Assembly: GCA_905183005.1 (NCBI GenBank)
Contig: CAJJDO010000096.1
Span: 43,677 to 107,676, forward strand
Source of the DNA: Paramecium pentaurelia
Taxonomy: Eukaryota; Ciliophora; Oligohymenophorea; Peniculida; Parameciidae
DNA: 64,000 bases
Reading direction: 5' to 3'
The notes under the pieces were generated by a model, which was not told the origin of the DNA, searched no databases, and saw nothing but the letters and a program-made list of their open reading frames with translations. This document shows, piece by piece, positions 36,352-47,229 of this stretch (position 1 is its first letter; each line of letters opens with the position of its first letter). A program made the translations under genes and the position numbers.

Positions 36352-39297
36352 ATGAATTAAAATAATTATTATTGTAAAGAGCATCCAAATTATTAAATTG
36401 GAGGCTTTTACAAATCAAATCTTAACACTAAATCTTAAAGAAAGTTATGTATTGAATGCATTTTAACCCGAAAAATACAACCAGAATAGATAATATCAAA
36501 AGATAACTTTGTCCAATAATTGTCCAAAAAGTTCAATTAAATAAGTACAGTCCTTCAATAGGGGTAAAATGATTATAGTAAAATCCTACTAAAACTTGAC
36601 TCAGTGTAAGAAGGAATTATTAAGATATTTTCTTGTATAAAAGAATTCGTCAACGATATTTCAGAGGTCCAGAGGTTAGAAGATGATAGATTTCTAAATA
36701 TTATCAAAAATAATTTAAACCCACTTGAGTGCTCTGCTACAGAATTAGACGAGCTAATGACTTTACTAGAAGGTAGTATTTTTGAGGATTATGATAAAAG
36801 AAAAAAAATTGCTTTTTCTAGACTTGATAGAGAAATCAACAGTTTGGATAAGAGTTTGTTGTTAGTTTAATAAAAAAGAGAGCTAATTTAATAAATGATG
36901 AATTAATTGTAAGACTTTTGAATATATTTAGTACAGAAGTAAAAAGAGAATAAAATATGATTACATTGAAAGGATTTTAGAAATCTAAAAGTAAATTAGC
37001 ATAAACCACTTTTAATCTCGTTATTTCTAGGTAAGGAGATTAAGTTTATTAAAAGGATGGATAGATTCTTAGAATGTAATTTATTTAGTTTTAATATTAT
37101 AGATAAAAGAAAGAATAATTAAGTTCAAAAGATTAATAAATATTAAACAATTTAGAATAAATGAAACATTTAGAATTTAAAGGAAAATATGGAGCTGATG
37201 GATAAAAAATTAATTAATGGAATTACTTTTGGAAGGGAGAAAAAATTGGAGGTGGCATCTACAGTTAGATTGGATAAAAATAAGGAAGGTGGCAAAATTT
37301 ATGCGACAATTATTGGGAGTATTAAATTTATCGTATAATACTCTTAGTAAATAAAATGTGATTTAAGAAGGTTAATACAAAGATGGAAAATAGATTGGTA
37401 CATGGAATTTCATATGGAATAATTAATATATGTAAAAGAAATCAATAAATTTAGTGGAGGAGGATAATTTGATAATTAAGGATCAGGCAGGAAGAATGGA
37501 TATTGGGTTGAATTGCTTGATGGGTATAACCCTGGCTCCTAATATATTATCAATGGTTATTATAAAAACGGTAAGAAAATTGGTAGATGGGATATTATGT
37601 GTAGGGGAAAATAAATGTAAAATTATAATATTATACATAATAAATATAATTTAGAGGTTACGGATCTTATGACTGTAAGTAAGATGGAGATTCAATTAAG
37701 TTAGGAAAGTGGATTGAATTGATATATGGAGTTCATGATGATTCGTAGATCACTTATGTTGGCGAATATTTAAATGGTAAAAAAGTTGGTCAATGGGATA
37801 TATGGTATCAGGAGAATTATGATAATAAAGAGAATTTATAAATGTAAAGATTTAAAAAAATAAATTTTAGTGGTGGTGGAGTATATGAACATCAAGAGGA
37901 CGGAGATTCAATTAAAATTGGAAAGTGGATTGAATTGAATGATGGATTTTATTATAATTCATAAGTTACTCATGTTGGTGAATATTTAAATGGTAAAAAA
38001 TTTGGTAATTGGGATATAATGTATAAGGGATAATCGATGTAAAATTATATATATTAAATTTTAGCGGTGGTGGGTCTTATGAATGTTAATTAGAAGGAGA
38101 TTCAATTAAAATAGGGAATTGGATTGAATTGAGCACTGGATTTAATGATAATTCGTAAGTCACTTATGTTGGTTAATATTCGGATGGTTCAAAATTTGGT
38201 AAATGGGATATTTACTATAAGTTTTATCTTTTCTAATGGAGAAACAAAAAGATGTAAATATTAAATAAATCTCAGTGGTGGAGGATTATATGAGGAAAAT
38301 TTGGAAGGGGATTCTGTCAAGGTTGGTTAATGGATTGAATAAAGTGAAGTGTTCAATTGGAATGCTTATATTATTTATATTGGTGAATATAAGAATGGTA
38401 AGAAAGTTGGTAAATGGAGAATATGGTTTAGATATTATTTTGAAAAATGGTATTCTAAATTAATGTAAATAATAAATAAATCTTAGTGGTGGAGGATCAT
38501 ACGAAGATATTTTGGAAGGGGATTCTGTCAAGGTTGGTTAATGGGTTGAATAAAGTGAAGGTTTTCAGGAGACTTCTTAGACTATAATCTAAGGTGATTA
38601 TAAAAATGGGAGGAAAGTTGGTATTTGGAAAGTCACCCTTGATGAAGAAATTATGTAATTTTATTATTTAATATTAAAAAATTCTAATTTTAGAGGTTCT
38701 GGATGTTACGATAATGAAAATTTTATGAAAATCGGAAACTGGGTTGAGTTGAGTGATAGATTTTATATTTATTCATAAGTTACTTATTAGGGTCTGTATA
38801 AAAATTGTTAAAAAGTTGGTAAATGGGAAATTTTGTTTGAGGGAATAGAGGTGTAAGATTATATAATTAAATATTAAATATTTTGATTTTAGTGGTGGTG
38901 GATTTTATGATGATTAAGGATCTTTTAAGATCGGTGAATGGATTGAGTTAAGTGATAAATTTGATTATTAATCCTAAGTTACATATAAGGGTTAGTATAA
39001 AAATAATAAAAAAGTTGGTAGTTGGGTTATTTTATGGAATTGGAAAGATATAAATTAATAGATGTAAAATTTTATTTTTTATAAAACATATACAGAGGAA
39101 ATGGATTATATGATGATTAAGTAGAAGGAGATAGTTCAATTAAGGTTGGAAGTTGGATTGAGCAGAGTGATGACTTTGATAGATGGTCGTAAATAGTCAA
39201 TAAAGGTGAATATAAAAATGGTAGAAAAATTGGTAAATGGGTAGAAATAAATATAAAGTAAAATATAATATGTGGTGAGTTGAATTATGATAATTGA
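36352..39297 (+). CDS. Repeat gene 1: zinc motif, coiled coil, nine GGG-Y/G-K-W exons
   Basis: ATG 36352 to TGA 39295. Removing 12 introns (36909-36931, 37076-37102, 37319-37347, 37432-37454, 37617-37654, 37844-37870, 38039-38064, 38254-38275, 38465-38486, 38655-38693, 38853-38892, 39064-39095) leaves exactly 866 codons. The N-terminus has C-x2-H ... C-x2-C (CKEHP, CIEC), then a coiled coil. Nine repeats of about 60 residues follow, each one exon: GGGxYD, IKIGKWIEL, QVTYxGEYxNGKKxGKWDI. Intron ends are TAG except two CAG (38275, 39095). Introns between repeats are all phase 2. The repeat resembles MORN-type hairpins (tyrosine/glycine strands) but is longer and tryptophan-rich. No catalytic residues seen; a binding or scaffold role is inferred. 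This is one of five paralogues in the window. Confidence 0.88.
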
Positions 39298-39405
39298 ACA
39301 TTAATATTAATAAAAAAAATTAAGTTATTAATTTTAATTATAATTATAAATCAATTTGAAAATATCTAAACTAATTATTTTAAATATTTTAATTATTAAT
39401 AATAG

Positions 39406-40271
39406 AATATTTCACAGAATCAAGAATAAATTCTTTAAGAAGTTTTCATTCAGTAAGGATTCACTTATTGAACAATAATTAAATCAAATTTTCGAATTGT
39501 GTAAAATCATTGAGATTTATGAATAAAACTTAAAGATCATCTAAATTAATCAAAAGATTTTTTAATTGTCTTCCATAAGATATTTATTTAGAAACTATCC
39601 TATTTTATTAATATTCCTAATACCTAAACAGAATTTAAAAAGAAGTCATTAATAAATAATACAATCTTATTATTGATTGTAAAATTATTTTTTTTAAACA
39701 GAATCTATCACTTAACACTAATTTCCTTTTACTAGTTTTTAAAAGCCCTAAATTTTAGACTCCAATCTATTTAAAAGATTAAAAGACATCGCTGTAATCA
39801 ATACTTTTAGGTGTATTCTCCAGTATCAACTTTTATTCAAGACAGAATATTTAGTTTAATTGTTATTATCAAATCTCATTTCTTTAGTTATAATCTTTAA
39901 ATCTATCAAAAACTTACTTAAAAATAAGATATTTAATATAAATCACTTCTGTATTGAATCTCTAAATATTTGGGCAATAAGCAAATATGTCATTAATCAA
40001 AAATTATTTGAATAATCTTTGAGAAATTATTTATAAAAATTCGTTTCTATATCAATATTAAGGACATGGTTTAATTTCTCAGGGCTGCATTAATCATGAT
40101 CTTTTGGCCACTCAATTTTTGGATAAGCCTAGTTTTTATTCCAAAATCAAGATATTAAATAAGCAGAAGTTAGATAAAACTCTTTGCCAACACTACATTA
40201 CAAAAGAAACTTTTCAAATAACAATTTTCTTAATTCCTTTTTAGATACAAGATTTTCAAATTGAGTGTTGA
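39406..40271 (+). pseudogene. Interrupted plus-strand gene, two frames
   Basis: Segment one (about 39406-39690) reads KFFKKFSFSKDSLIEQQLNQ and IFELCKIIEIYEQNLKIIQ. After a register change, segment two (39696-40271) reads NFLLLVFKSPKFQTPIYLKD, crosses TGA 40020 in register, and continues with GHGLISQGCINHDLLATQF and LDKPSFYSKIKILNKQKLD to TGA 40269. The last part is convincingly coding. The TGA sits in NNL-EII, where tryptophan would fit. No domain recognised. It lies between repeat gene 1 and the convergent WD40 gene. Confidence 0.38.
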
Positions 40272-40627
40272 TAAAATAATTTAAATTGAAAAGAAATTAC
40301 TATAATTTATTTTAATTAAATTAATACTTATGAATTAAGAATAACTCCATTTAATGTGAAAACGATTAAATAAATTTATTCAAATCAATATATATGGAGT
40401 TGTTACTTTTTATTTAGAAAGGATTATTTTAATTAGAATTACATCAATAATAATTATTGAATTTAGAGAAATCTTCTTATAAAAAATATAAAACTAAAAA
40501 TGCTTAAAGCCTTTTTTATTTAATATTCTAAAGCTAAATAATGAAAAATAATTACATTATGAATTTATATTTATCATCTTTAGAATTTAAAATTTGTAAA
40601 AATGATTGATTTATATATTAAATTTAT

Positions 40628-42151
40628 TCAAATGATTTATAATTCATAGATATCAAATTTTTTTCGTGCTTCTTCCCAAATGATTAAATATTTTCCATCA
40701 TTTGTTAATTTTCCAAAAATAAATGTTGTTGAATAATTCATCTCTGTAAGTACTTCTAAATTACCATCCTTTAATATTTTTATCAAGTAAACATTTAATT
40801 TATGTTTAAAGATCATCAAATTCTATTCTTTGTTATAACAGATAGGAAATAAATTTACATCTCTAATTTAATTATTTTCAATTAATTTTAAATCAACAAT
40901 TTCATTAAATTGTTAGCCATTTTCCAATTATAAAATGCTGATATAATTTTTTACTTCGTTTCTTGTTGCCAAAATTAGTTATTGATTATTTATAAAATAC
41001 AACCTAGATCCAATGAATTGTAAATTTTATGTAATTTAATTTTCAAATTACCATTTCTGTTTATTATCTTTCTTCCAAATTATGATTTAAAAGCAATCAG
41101 TAGAAACCAAAGTATTTTCAGATTAATTTAAACATAAACTATAAATACCATTTGTATGCTTATCCAATGAATATAAATAGTATAATTGATTCTATAAAAA
41201 ATCAACTTTCCAAACTTTAATTGAATGATCTCTTCCTCCTGAAATAAGTTGATCTTCAGATTTATTTAAAATCAAACAATCTATGCAATCAGTATGTTAT
41301 TTATAGAATTAGGAATTCTTCCATTCTTTATCATTTATTTAATTCCAACAACAGATTTATTTGTCAAAACCAGTTGATAGAAAACAATTGTTCTTTTTAC
41401 TAAATTACAGACAAGTAATCGGGCCAGTGTGTAGGCTAAGAGTTGTAATTTCATTCAAAATTCCACGAACAAAATCCCATACTTTAATTTAACAACCAGA
41501 TGCTGATATCATAAGTGAATCAGAAACATTAAATGAAAATGCATAACATTAATCTTCTTATTTAATTGAATCATCAAATAATTTCAGATGAGGGAAAAAA
41601 TTTAAATTTGATAAAATTTTTTCGCATTATGAATATAAATCTTAGTTTTTAAGATTGGATATTTTGATATTAATTTTGGCACTCAGTGAATTATTAAGTA
41701 ATTTAAGTTATTAAATAATTGATTCTAAATTAATGAGATTATCCTTGGGATTATTAATTAATAATTCTAATTCATCAAGAAAACTATATGATGAACTAGC
41801 TAACCCAATATTATTAAGGTTTTTAATCCAATCAATAGAATAAGATAACAATTCATCTAAATATTAATTAAGGTCTGATTTTAATTTTTGAATTTGGTTG
41901 ATCAATGATTCCACCATTTCCTAATTGGCTTTTATCAATTCTTAAATATTGTCTAATTTAGACTATTATTTTTCTTCAATCATTTTAAGTGCCTTTTTAA
42001 ATCCAATTAATTTACTTTCTTATTCAAAATTCTCTAAACAATGTGCACACAAAAGACGTTCTCCCATCTTTATCTTTTTATCAAATTTAACCATGAGAAT
42101 TGGTTAATTATGATTTTAACTGCAGTTAAGTTAATTTTCTAATTCTATCAT
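40628..42151 (-). CDS. Zinc-motif, coiled-coil, WD40 protein
   Basis: Intact 507-codon frame from ATG 42151 to TGA 40628, no introns. The N-terminus has a C-x3-H ... C-x2-C zinc-type motif (CSQNH, CAHC). Residues 50-180 form a coiled coil (KALKMIEEKQQSKLDNIQEL). From about residue 200 a WD40 propeller follows: MISASGCQIKVWDFVR, CFLSTGFDKQICCWNQ, QLISGGRDHSIKVWKVD, TLVSTDCFQIIIWKKD. It ends LTNDGKYLIIWEEARKKFDI, the same signature as the 20091-21110 gene. All tryptophans are TGG. The layout is TRIM-like without a RING, with a propeller as the binding end. The partner is unknown. It converges with the interrupted gene at 39696-40271. Confidence 0.9.
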
Positions 42152-42208
42152 TTTTGGTTAAAGCATAATTTATTATTTAATATTAAAAAAATGATTAAAT
42201 TTTAATAT

Positions 42209-42660
42209 TCACTGTGCTTTTAATTTAGGTAATGAATATATTATTATGAAATGACTTGTTATTTCTGTATCCAAATCTTCAATTTATTGTCAACTTTAGA
42301 AAAATAGAACTTTTTATTCATTATTAAATTATGATGTCTCATAATCAAAGGAATCTAAATAGTTTAATAACTCATATTAATTATCAAAAATATGAGTCAT
42401 TTTTACATCATTAATTGCTTTTATTTCATTCTCACTAAATTGAAGAATAAAGCATACAAATTTATCGAAATATATTCACTTCAAAAATTAGTTACGGTTT
42501 CTTGTTTTAAATCTCATATTACATAACAATTATAAATAAGTGATCATTAATTGACTTTAGATTAAAAAGATGTTTTCATCTGAACTACTAGGATTTGAGC
42601 AAAAATATTTTATAAAATTTAATCCAAAGACTAAGCATCTTTATCATTAATGATTTTCAT
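42209..42660 (-). pseudogene. Broken small gene upstream of the WD40 gene
   Basis: ATG 42660 opens MKIINDKDAQSLDQILQNIF, then the frame closes. Another register gives MQYEIQNKKPQLIFEVNIF and a third gives FVCFILQFSENEIKAINDVK and YELLNYLDSFDYETSQFNN. The last crosses one TGA (FFQS-QQIEDLDTEI) and ends at TGA 42209. Composition is clearly coding, but two register changes and the TGA lack intron solutions. No family recognised. It ends 58 bp upstream of the WD40 start and cannot share its first exon. Confidence 0.42.
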
Positions 42661-43413
42661 ATTAATTAGTCAGTTTAGCTATTTTATTTAATATCAATCT
42701 TTTAAAAGTGTTAAGATTGCATTACATTAAGTTTATCGTATTGATTCTCTTGAATTTTGGTTGAATATAATTAGAAACAGGTAGTAATTTGAAGATTAGG
42801 AGGCAATTACATTTTTAGAGTATTTTAATATATGTTTAATTAATTAATAGGATATTTGCTAGTTAAATATTATATTTAATACATATTTGATATTTAATTA
42901 GAAATTACAACAAAATATTAATTTAATTTATTGATTGTTGCCATCTCATATCAATTGGAATTTACATCTTTATATGGATATGTTCAGCCAAAACTCATTT
43001 GTTTATTCCATATAAAAAAATTAAATAAATGATAAATCGATTCTTAATTTTACCCATCAACTACTTTTTTTAAACATTCAAAAAAATTATTTGAATCAAT
43101 ATTAGTAGAGATTATAATTCCAATAACAAATTTAAAGGTATGAATCAATAAGTAAATGTTTAAACAATAGGTATAAGAATAATTTTAATTTTCACGAAAG
43201 TAAAATGTAGTATCATTTTTAAATAATATAAGTTAAATATTCTTTTATAAGTTTTTCGTAATCTTTGAGGTTGGATTATACATTACCTATCAAAACTAAT
43301 TATTTATTTATAACATCATAATTAAATTGAATTTTATACATTTTCTAATTGAATTTAAGATTTCTCTAATTTTTTTATATAAAAATATCAACTATGTAAA
43401 ATTGTTATTATTA
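42661..43413. other. Intergenic, upstream of repeat gene 2
   Basis: No gene seen. The other repeat genes carry a zinc-type motif exon at their N-terminus; I could not find one here, so repeat gene 2 may lack it or may have lost it. Confidence 0.45.
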
Positions 43414-45560
43414 ATGATAAATATCTAAAATTCTCAGTTTGACAAAATAGAGTATTTAGCTTTAAAAGAGATATATAATGGATTTGAGATAAGAGTAATA
43501 TAAATTCCAATTGAAATTCATTATGTGAATTAAAATTAAATTGCATATACTTATGAAGGATAAGTTCTAAGAATGTAATACATAAATAACCCTAATAAAT
43601 TTAGTGAGGAAATTGATAGTTTTTATTTCTAAACAAAAATATTGAAAACTCTAGAATAAATAAAACATCTAAATTGGAAAATTGAATGTATAAAAGAATC
43701 AAACTAAATTGGAAAATGGATGGCTATTTGGAAAAATAATTAAACTATAAGTTCTGGTTATTATTTTGAAGAGAAGATAAAATAAGGAATATGGAAAGAA
43801 GCTGTTGATAATTATTGGAGGTAATGACTAATTCAATTCTAAAAGTAAAGCTGAAATCTCATATATTGGAATGTATTAAAACAATAAGCGGAATGAACTT
43901 TGGAAAATAATGTTAGGAAAGAAATAAATGTATTTTAAATAATATTTCATAGAGGTGGAGGATAATATAATGAATAAGGAATGAAGTATGGTAAATGGAT
44001 AGAACAGAGTGATGACTATTGGATGTATAAATAAAAAATTACTATCATAGAGAAAATTAAGTAACTTATAATGGTGAATATATTGATGGTAAAAAATATG
44101 GTTTATGGAATATTTTATATAGACAAAAATATATGTAACAATAATTAATATTTATAATATTAATATAATTTAGAGGTGGTGGTGTATATGATAAAAATGA
44201 ATTAAAGAATGGAAATTGGGTAGATTTATGTGATGGGTTTTGTGAGTATGCAACTTATTTATATATTAATATTCTAGTGGATGTTAATTCATTTTCACAG
44301 GAAAATATAACAATGGTTTAAAGTGTGGGATTTGGAATTCTATTATTTGGCATCCTTGGAGATAGCAATTTGATTATATGTAAGCATAATTTATGATAAT
44401 ATTACTATTTATTAGTGGTGGTGGATAGTATGATGTATTTGGAATGAAGGATGGTAATTGGGTTGAATTGAAATCTGGTTATTAATCGTATAAAATTTTG
44501 CTTAATTTATTAATATCAATAACTTAGCGAACGATTTGTTACATATAATGGGAATTATAAGGATGGCAGAAAATATGGTAGATGGGACATTAAATATAAA
44601 GGGGAATTCATGTAAAGAGCATTTAAATAATTAAAGTGGAGGAGGAAATTATTATGATAACGAAATCAAAAATGGTAAATGGATTGAAATAAGTGACTCC
44701 TTTATGATGTAAATAATAAGATTATTATATCTTAGGGATAGTTAAATAATTTACAAAGGTGAATATAAAAACAGTCAAAAATTTGGAAAATGGAACTCTA
44801 TGTTTAGGTTTTTAGGAGAATAAAATTTTTTAAATTGGTAATAATTGATATAATAAAATTAAAGTGGAGGTGGATCATATGATGAAAACGGACAGAAGAC
44901 TGGAAGTTGGATAGAGTTGAGTGATAATTTTTCTAAGTAATTTTTTGAATTTAATAAGAGATTTATCCAAATTACTTTTGAAGGTGAGTATCTTAATGGA
45001 AAAAAGATATAAAAATGGAGTACTTTAAATATAAATTTGTAAGAAGATAAAATAAAGAAAATGTAAAGATTATTTAATGTTAGTGGGAGTGGATTATATG
45101 ATAAGAATGGAATGAAAGATGGGAAATGGGTAGAAATGGTTGATAATTTTTTGGAGTATGAAAATATTCTTATTATAAAGATACAAAGAAATTACCTGCA
45201 ATGGCAAATATAACGAAGGAAGAAAATAAGGAAGATGGGATTATAAGATAAAGAACAAAGAATACATGTAAGAATGATAAAAAATAATTTTAAGTGGTGG
45301 TGGATATTATAATTAAAATGGAAAGAAAAATGGTAAATGGGTAGATTTAGGTGATTATTTTAAAGAGTATGAAGTTATTTAATTAGGTATTTGTAAATTA
45401 TTTGGATTGGTGAATATGATAATGGTGAAAAATGTGGAAAATGGGAATTTATGTCAAGAGCAGATTAAAAATAAGCATTTGTAAAAGGGTATATAAAATT
45501 TTATTATTTTACATTTTTAGCCGTGAAGAATTTTATGAAATAGCAAATAAAAAGAAATGA
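43414..45560 (+). CDS. Repeat gene 2: seven repeats, extra introns, AAG acceptors
   Basis: ATG 43414 to TGA 45558. Read without introns it seems full of frameshifts. Removing 16 introns of 20-40 nt (for example 43575-43604, 43821-43845, 43930-43952, 44025-44050) leaves 564 codons with no TGA. After an N-terminal part of about 170 residues (GKWMAIWKNN, GIWKEAVDNYW) come seven repeats of the GGGxYD ... GKWxE ... TYNGEY ... GxWxI type. Unlike repeat genes 1 and 3, most repeats carry a second, internal intron just after the D-x-F segment. Five introns end in AAG, the rest in TAG. One repeat (about 44915) needs either no internal intron or a 24-nt one. The zinc motif of its paralogues is missing. 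The C-terminus is EEFYEIANKKK. Confidence 0.8.
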
Positions 45561-46152
45561 AAAATTCTAATCCATTAAATTATCGAATATTATATAATCA
45601 GATTTTTGTAGTTAAAATGAGTCTCTTGGGTTTTATTTGTACTTATGTATACTCAGTTGGATTCCAAAATCAAATACATAATCAAAAGTCCTTTATCTCA
45701 TTTCTTTTATTTCTATTTTTAATTCTTATCATTATATTCAAAAATAATAATACATTGAATACAAAATTGGCCTTAGTTTCACACATATAAACATTTTCAT
45801 TACTAGATTATAATGAAAATTAATTTTTCATTTAAATTTTTAATAATTTTTAAGTTACTAAATTAATTAATAAGATAACTATAATTATTTTGATTTATCA
45901 ATAGATACCCAGGTTATAATTAAAATCATAACAACTAATTCATTACAAAAATAGAATTCAATTTGAAATTCAGTATTTCTAAAAAGTGATAATTTTTACT
46001 TAAAATAGAATTAGATCTTTAATGAGTATTCATTTCTATTAAATAATTTTAAATTCTTTACTATTATTTTAATAAATATTATCATTAAAAAATTAAATTA
46101 AATCATCAACCATTCATATAGAAGGAGTAAGTATAATAATTGGAGATATGCT
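45561..46152. other. Intergenic between repeat gene 2 and an interrupted frame
   Basis: No gene supported. The 77-codon plus-strand frame beginning 45557 starts inside the end of repeat gene 2 and is hydrophobic AT-rich text without coding character. Confidence 0.5.
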
Positions 46153-46911
46153 ATGGATACTATATGAAAGAGAATAACAAATACAAAGAATTAAAAATAG
46201 ATATATTCATAATATCATGATGATTATTATCCTAGAGTTATTTTTACAGATTTTTATGATCAAATCATTAATTAAGTTAAGAAAACTTAATAAATTTTTA
46301 AATAGTTAATTTATTTATAGAATAGAAGATTACTCTAATAATTTATAGAAGTGAAAATTTGAGTAGAGGAATTTTTAGAATCTGTTTGAAAGAAAGTTTA
46401 AGAAAATACATTATTTAAATCAATTTATAATATATATTCATAAATCAGAAGAAATACTAGATTAAATTTTCATATTTTTTCTCTTAGATAGATTAACAGA
46501 GGAATATGTAAAGATGGTAAAAAATATACATTTATGTTGTATCATTCCTCATAAATACCATAAACTTAATCGATATTTCAAATATCATCTTATCAACTAG
46601 TAGAATAGCCGAATATAGATTTTATATAGTTGCATTTGATATCTCATACATCTATTGGATTATATACATTTCATTTAATATATAAAAATATTGCTTAGGC
46701 TATTCCTCAAATACACAAATGTAAGATGACACATAAATATTTTGAATAGTATTATATTTTTTTAATTATTGGTGTATTTTAAAACAATACTCTAAGTAAT
46801 ATATTTAATATCTATAAGATCATTTATATAATAATATTCAACTTTAATATTCTAATATTTAAAAGCTATATTCTTTTAAATGTGTACAAATAAAAAAAAA
46901 AATATTAATGA
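46153..46911 (+). pseudogene. 253-codon frame with three in-frame TGAs
   Basis: From ATG 46153 to TGA 46909 one register holds, with TGAs at 46165, 46360 and 46387. The text is among the most protein-like of the interrupted frames: YSQYHDDYYPRVIFTDFYD, GICKDGKKYTFMLYHSS, QISSYQLVEQPNIDFIQLHL, ISHTSIGLYTFHLIYKN. The TGAs fall in MDTI-KRI, VKI-VEEF and LESV-KKV, all acceptable for tryptophan; one TGG (NNWRY) lies just upstream in frame. No frameshift is needed. The start may lie upstream. No domain recognised. Dead gene or TGA read as sense cannot be separated by sequence alone. Confidence 0.4.
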
Positions 46912-47229
46912 CTTACTTTATAATGGGTTATCAAAATATTAGGATTTTTTAAATATGCATATATTTAATAGCCCATTAAATTTTTAAGTTTTCTATAATA
47001 TTTAATGTTAGACTTTATAATTTAATCATAATTAATTAAAAAATGTTGATATTTGAAACATTTTATATAATCAAAAAAAAGTATAATTTAATTTAATTTT
47101 TATGGGTAAGCAATTTTTCATAATAAACATTTTTTTGTAAATATTTGAAAAATACTCACAAAAATTACTTGAATTGATTGAAATTATTGAAAAATTTTTA
47201 ATTATTATTATTTTTATTTATAATTCCAA

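Noticed and set aside
43414..45560. Repeat gene 2 as a pseudogene with about eight frameshifts
   Set aside because: Every apparent shift is removed by a 20-40 nt GT...AG intron at an equivalent place in successive repeats, and the total becomes a whole number of codons without TGA.
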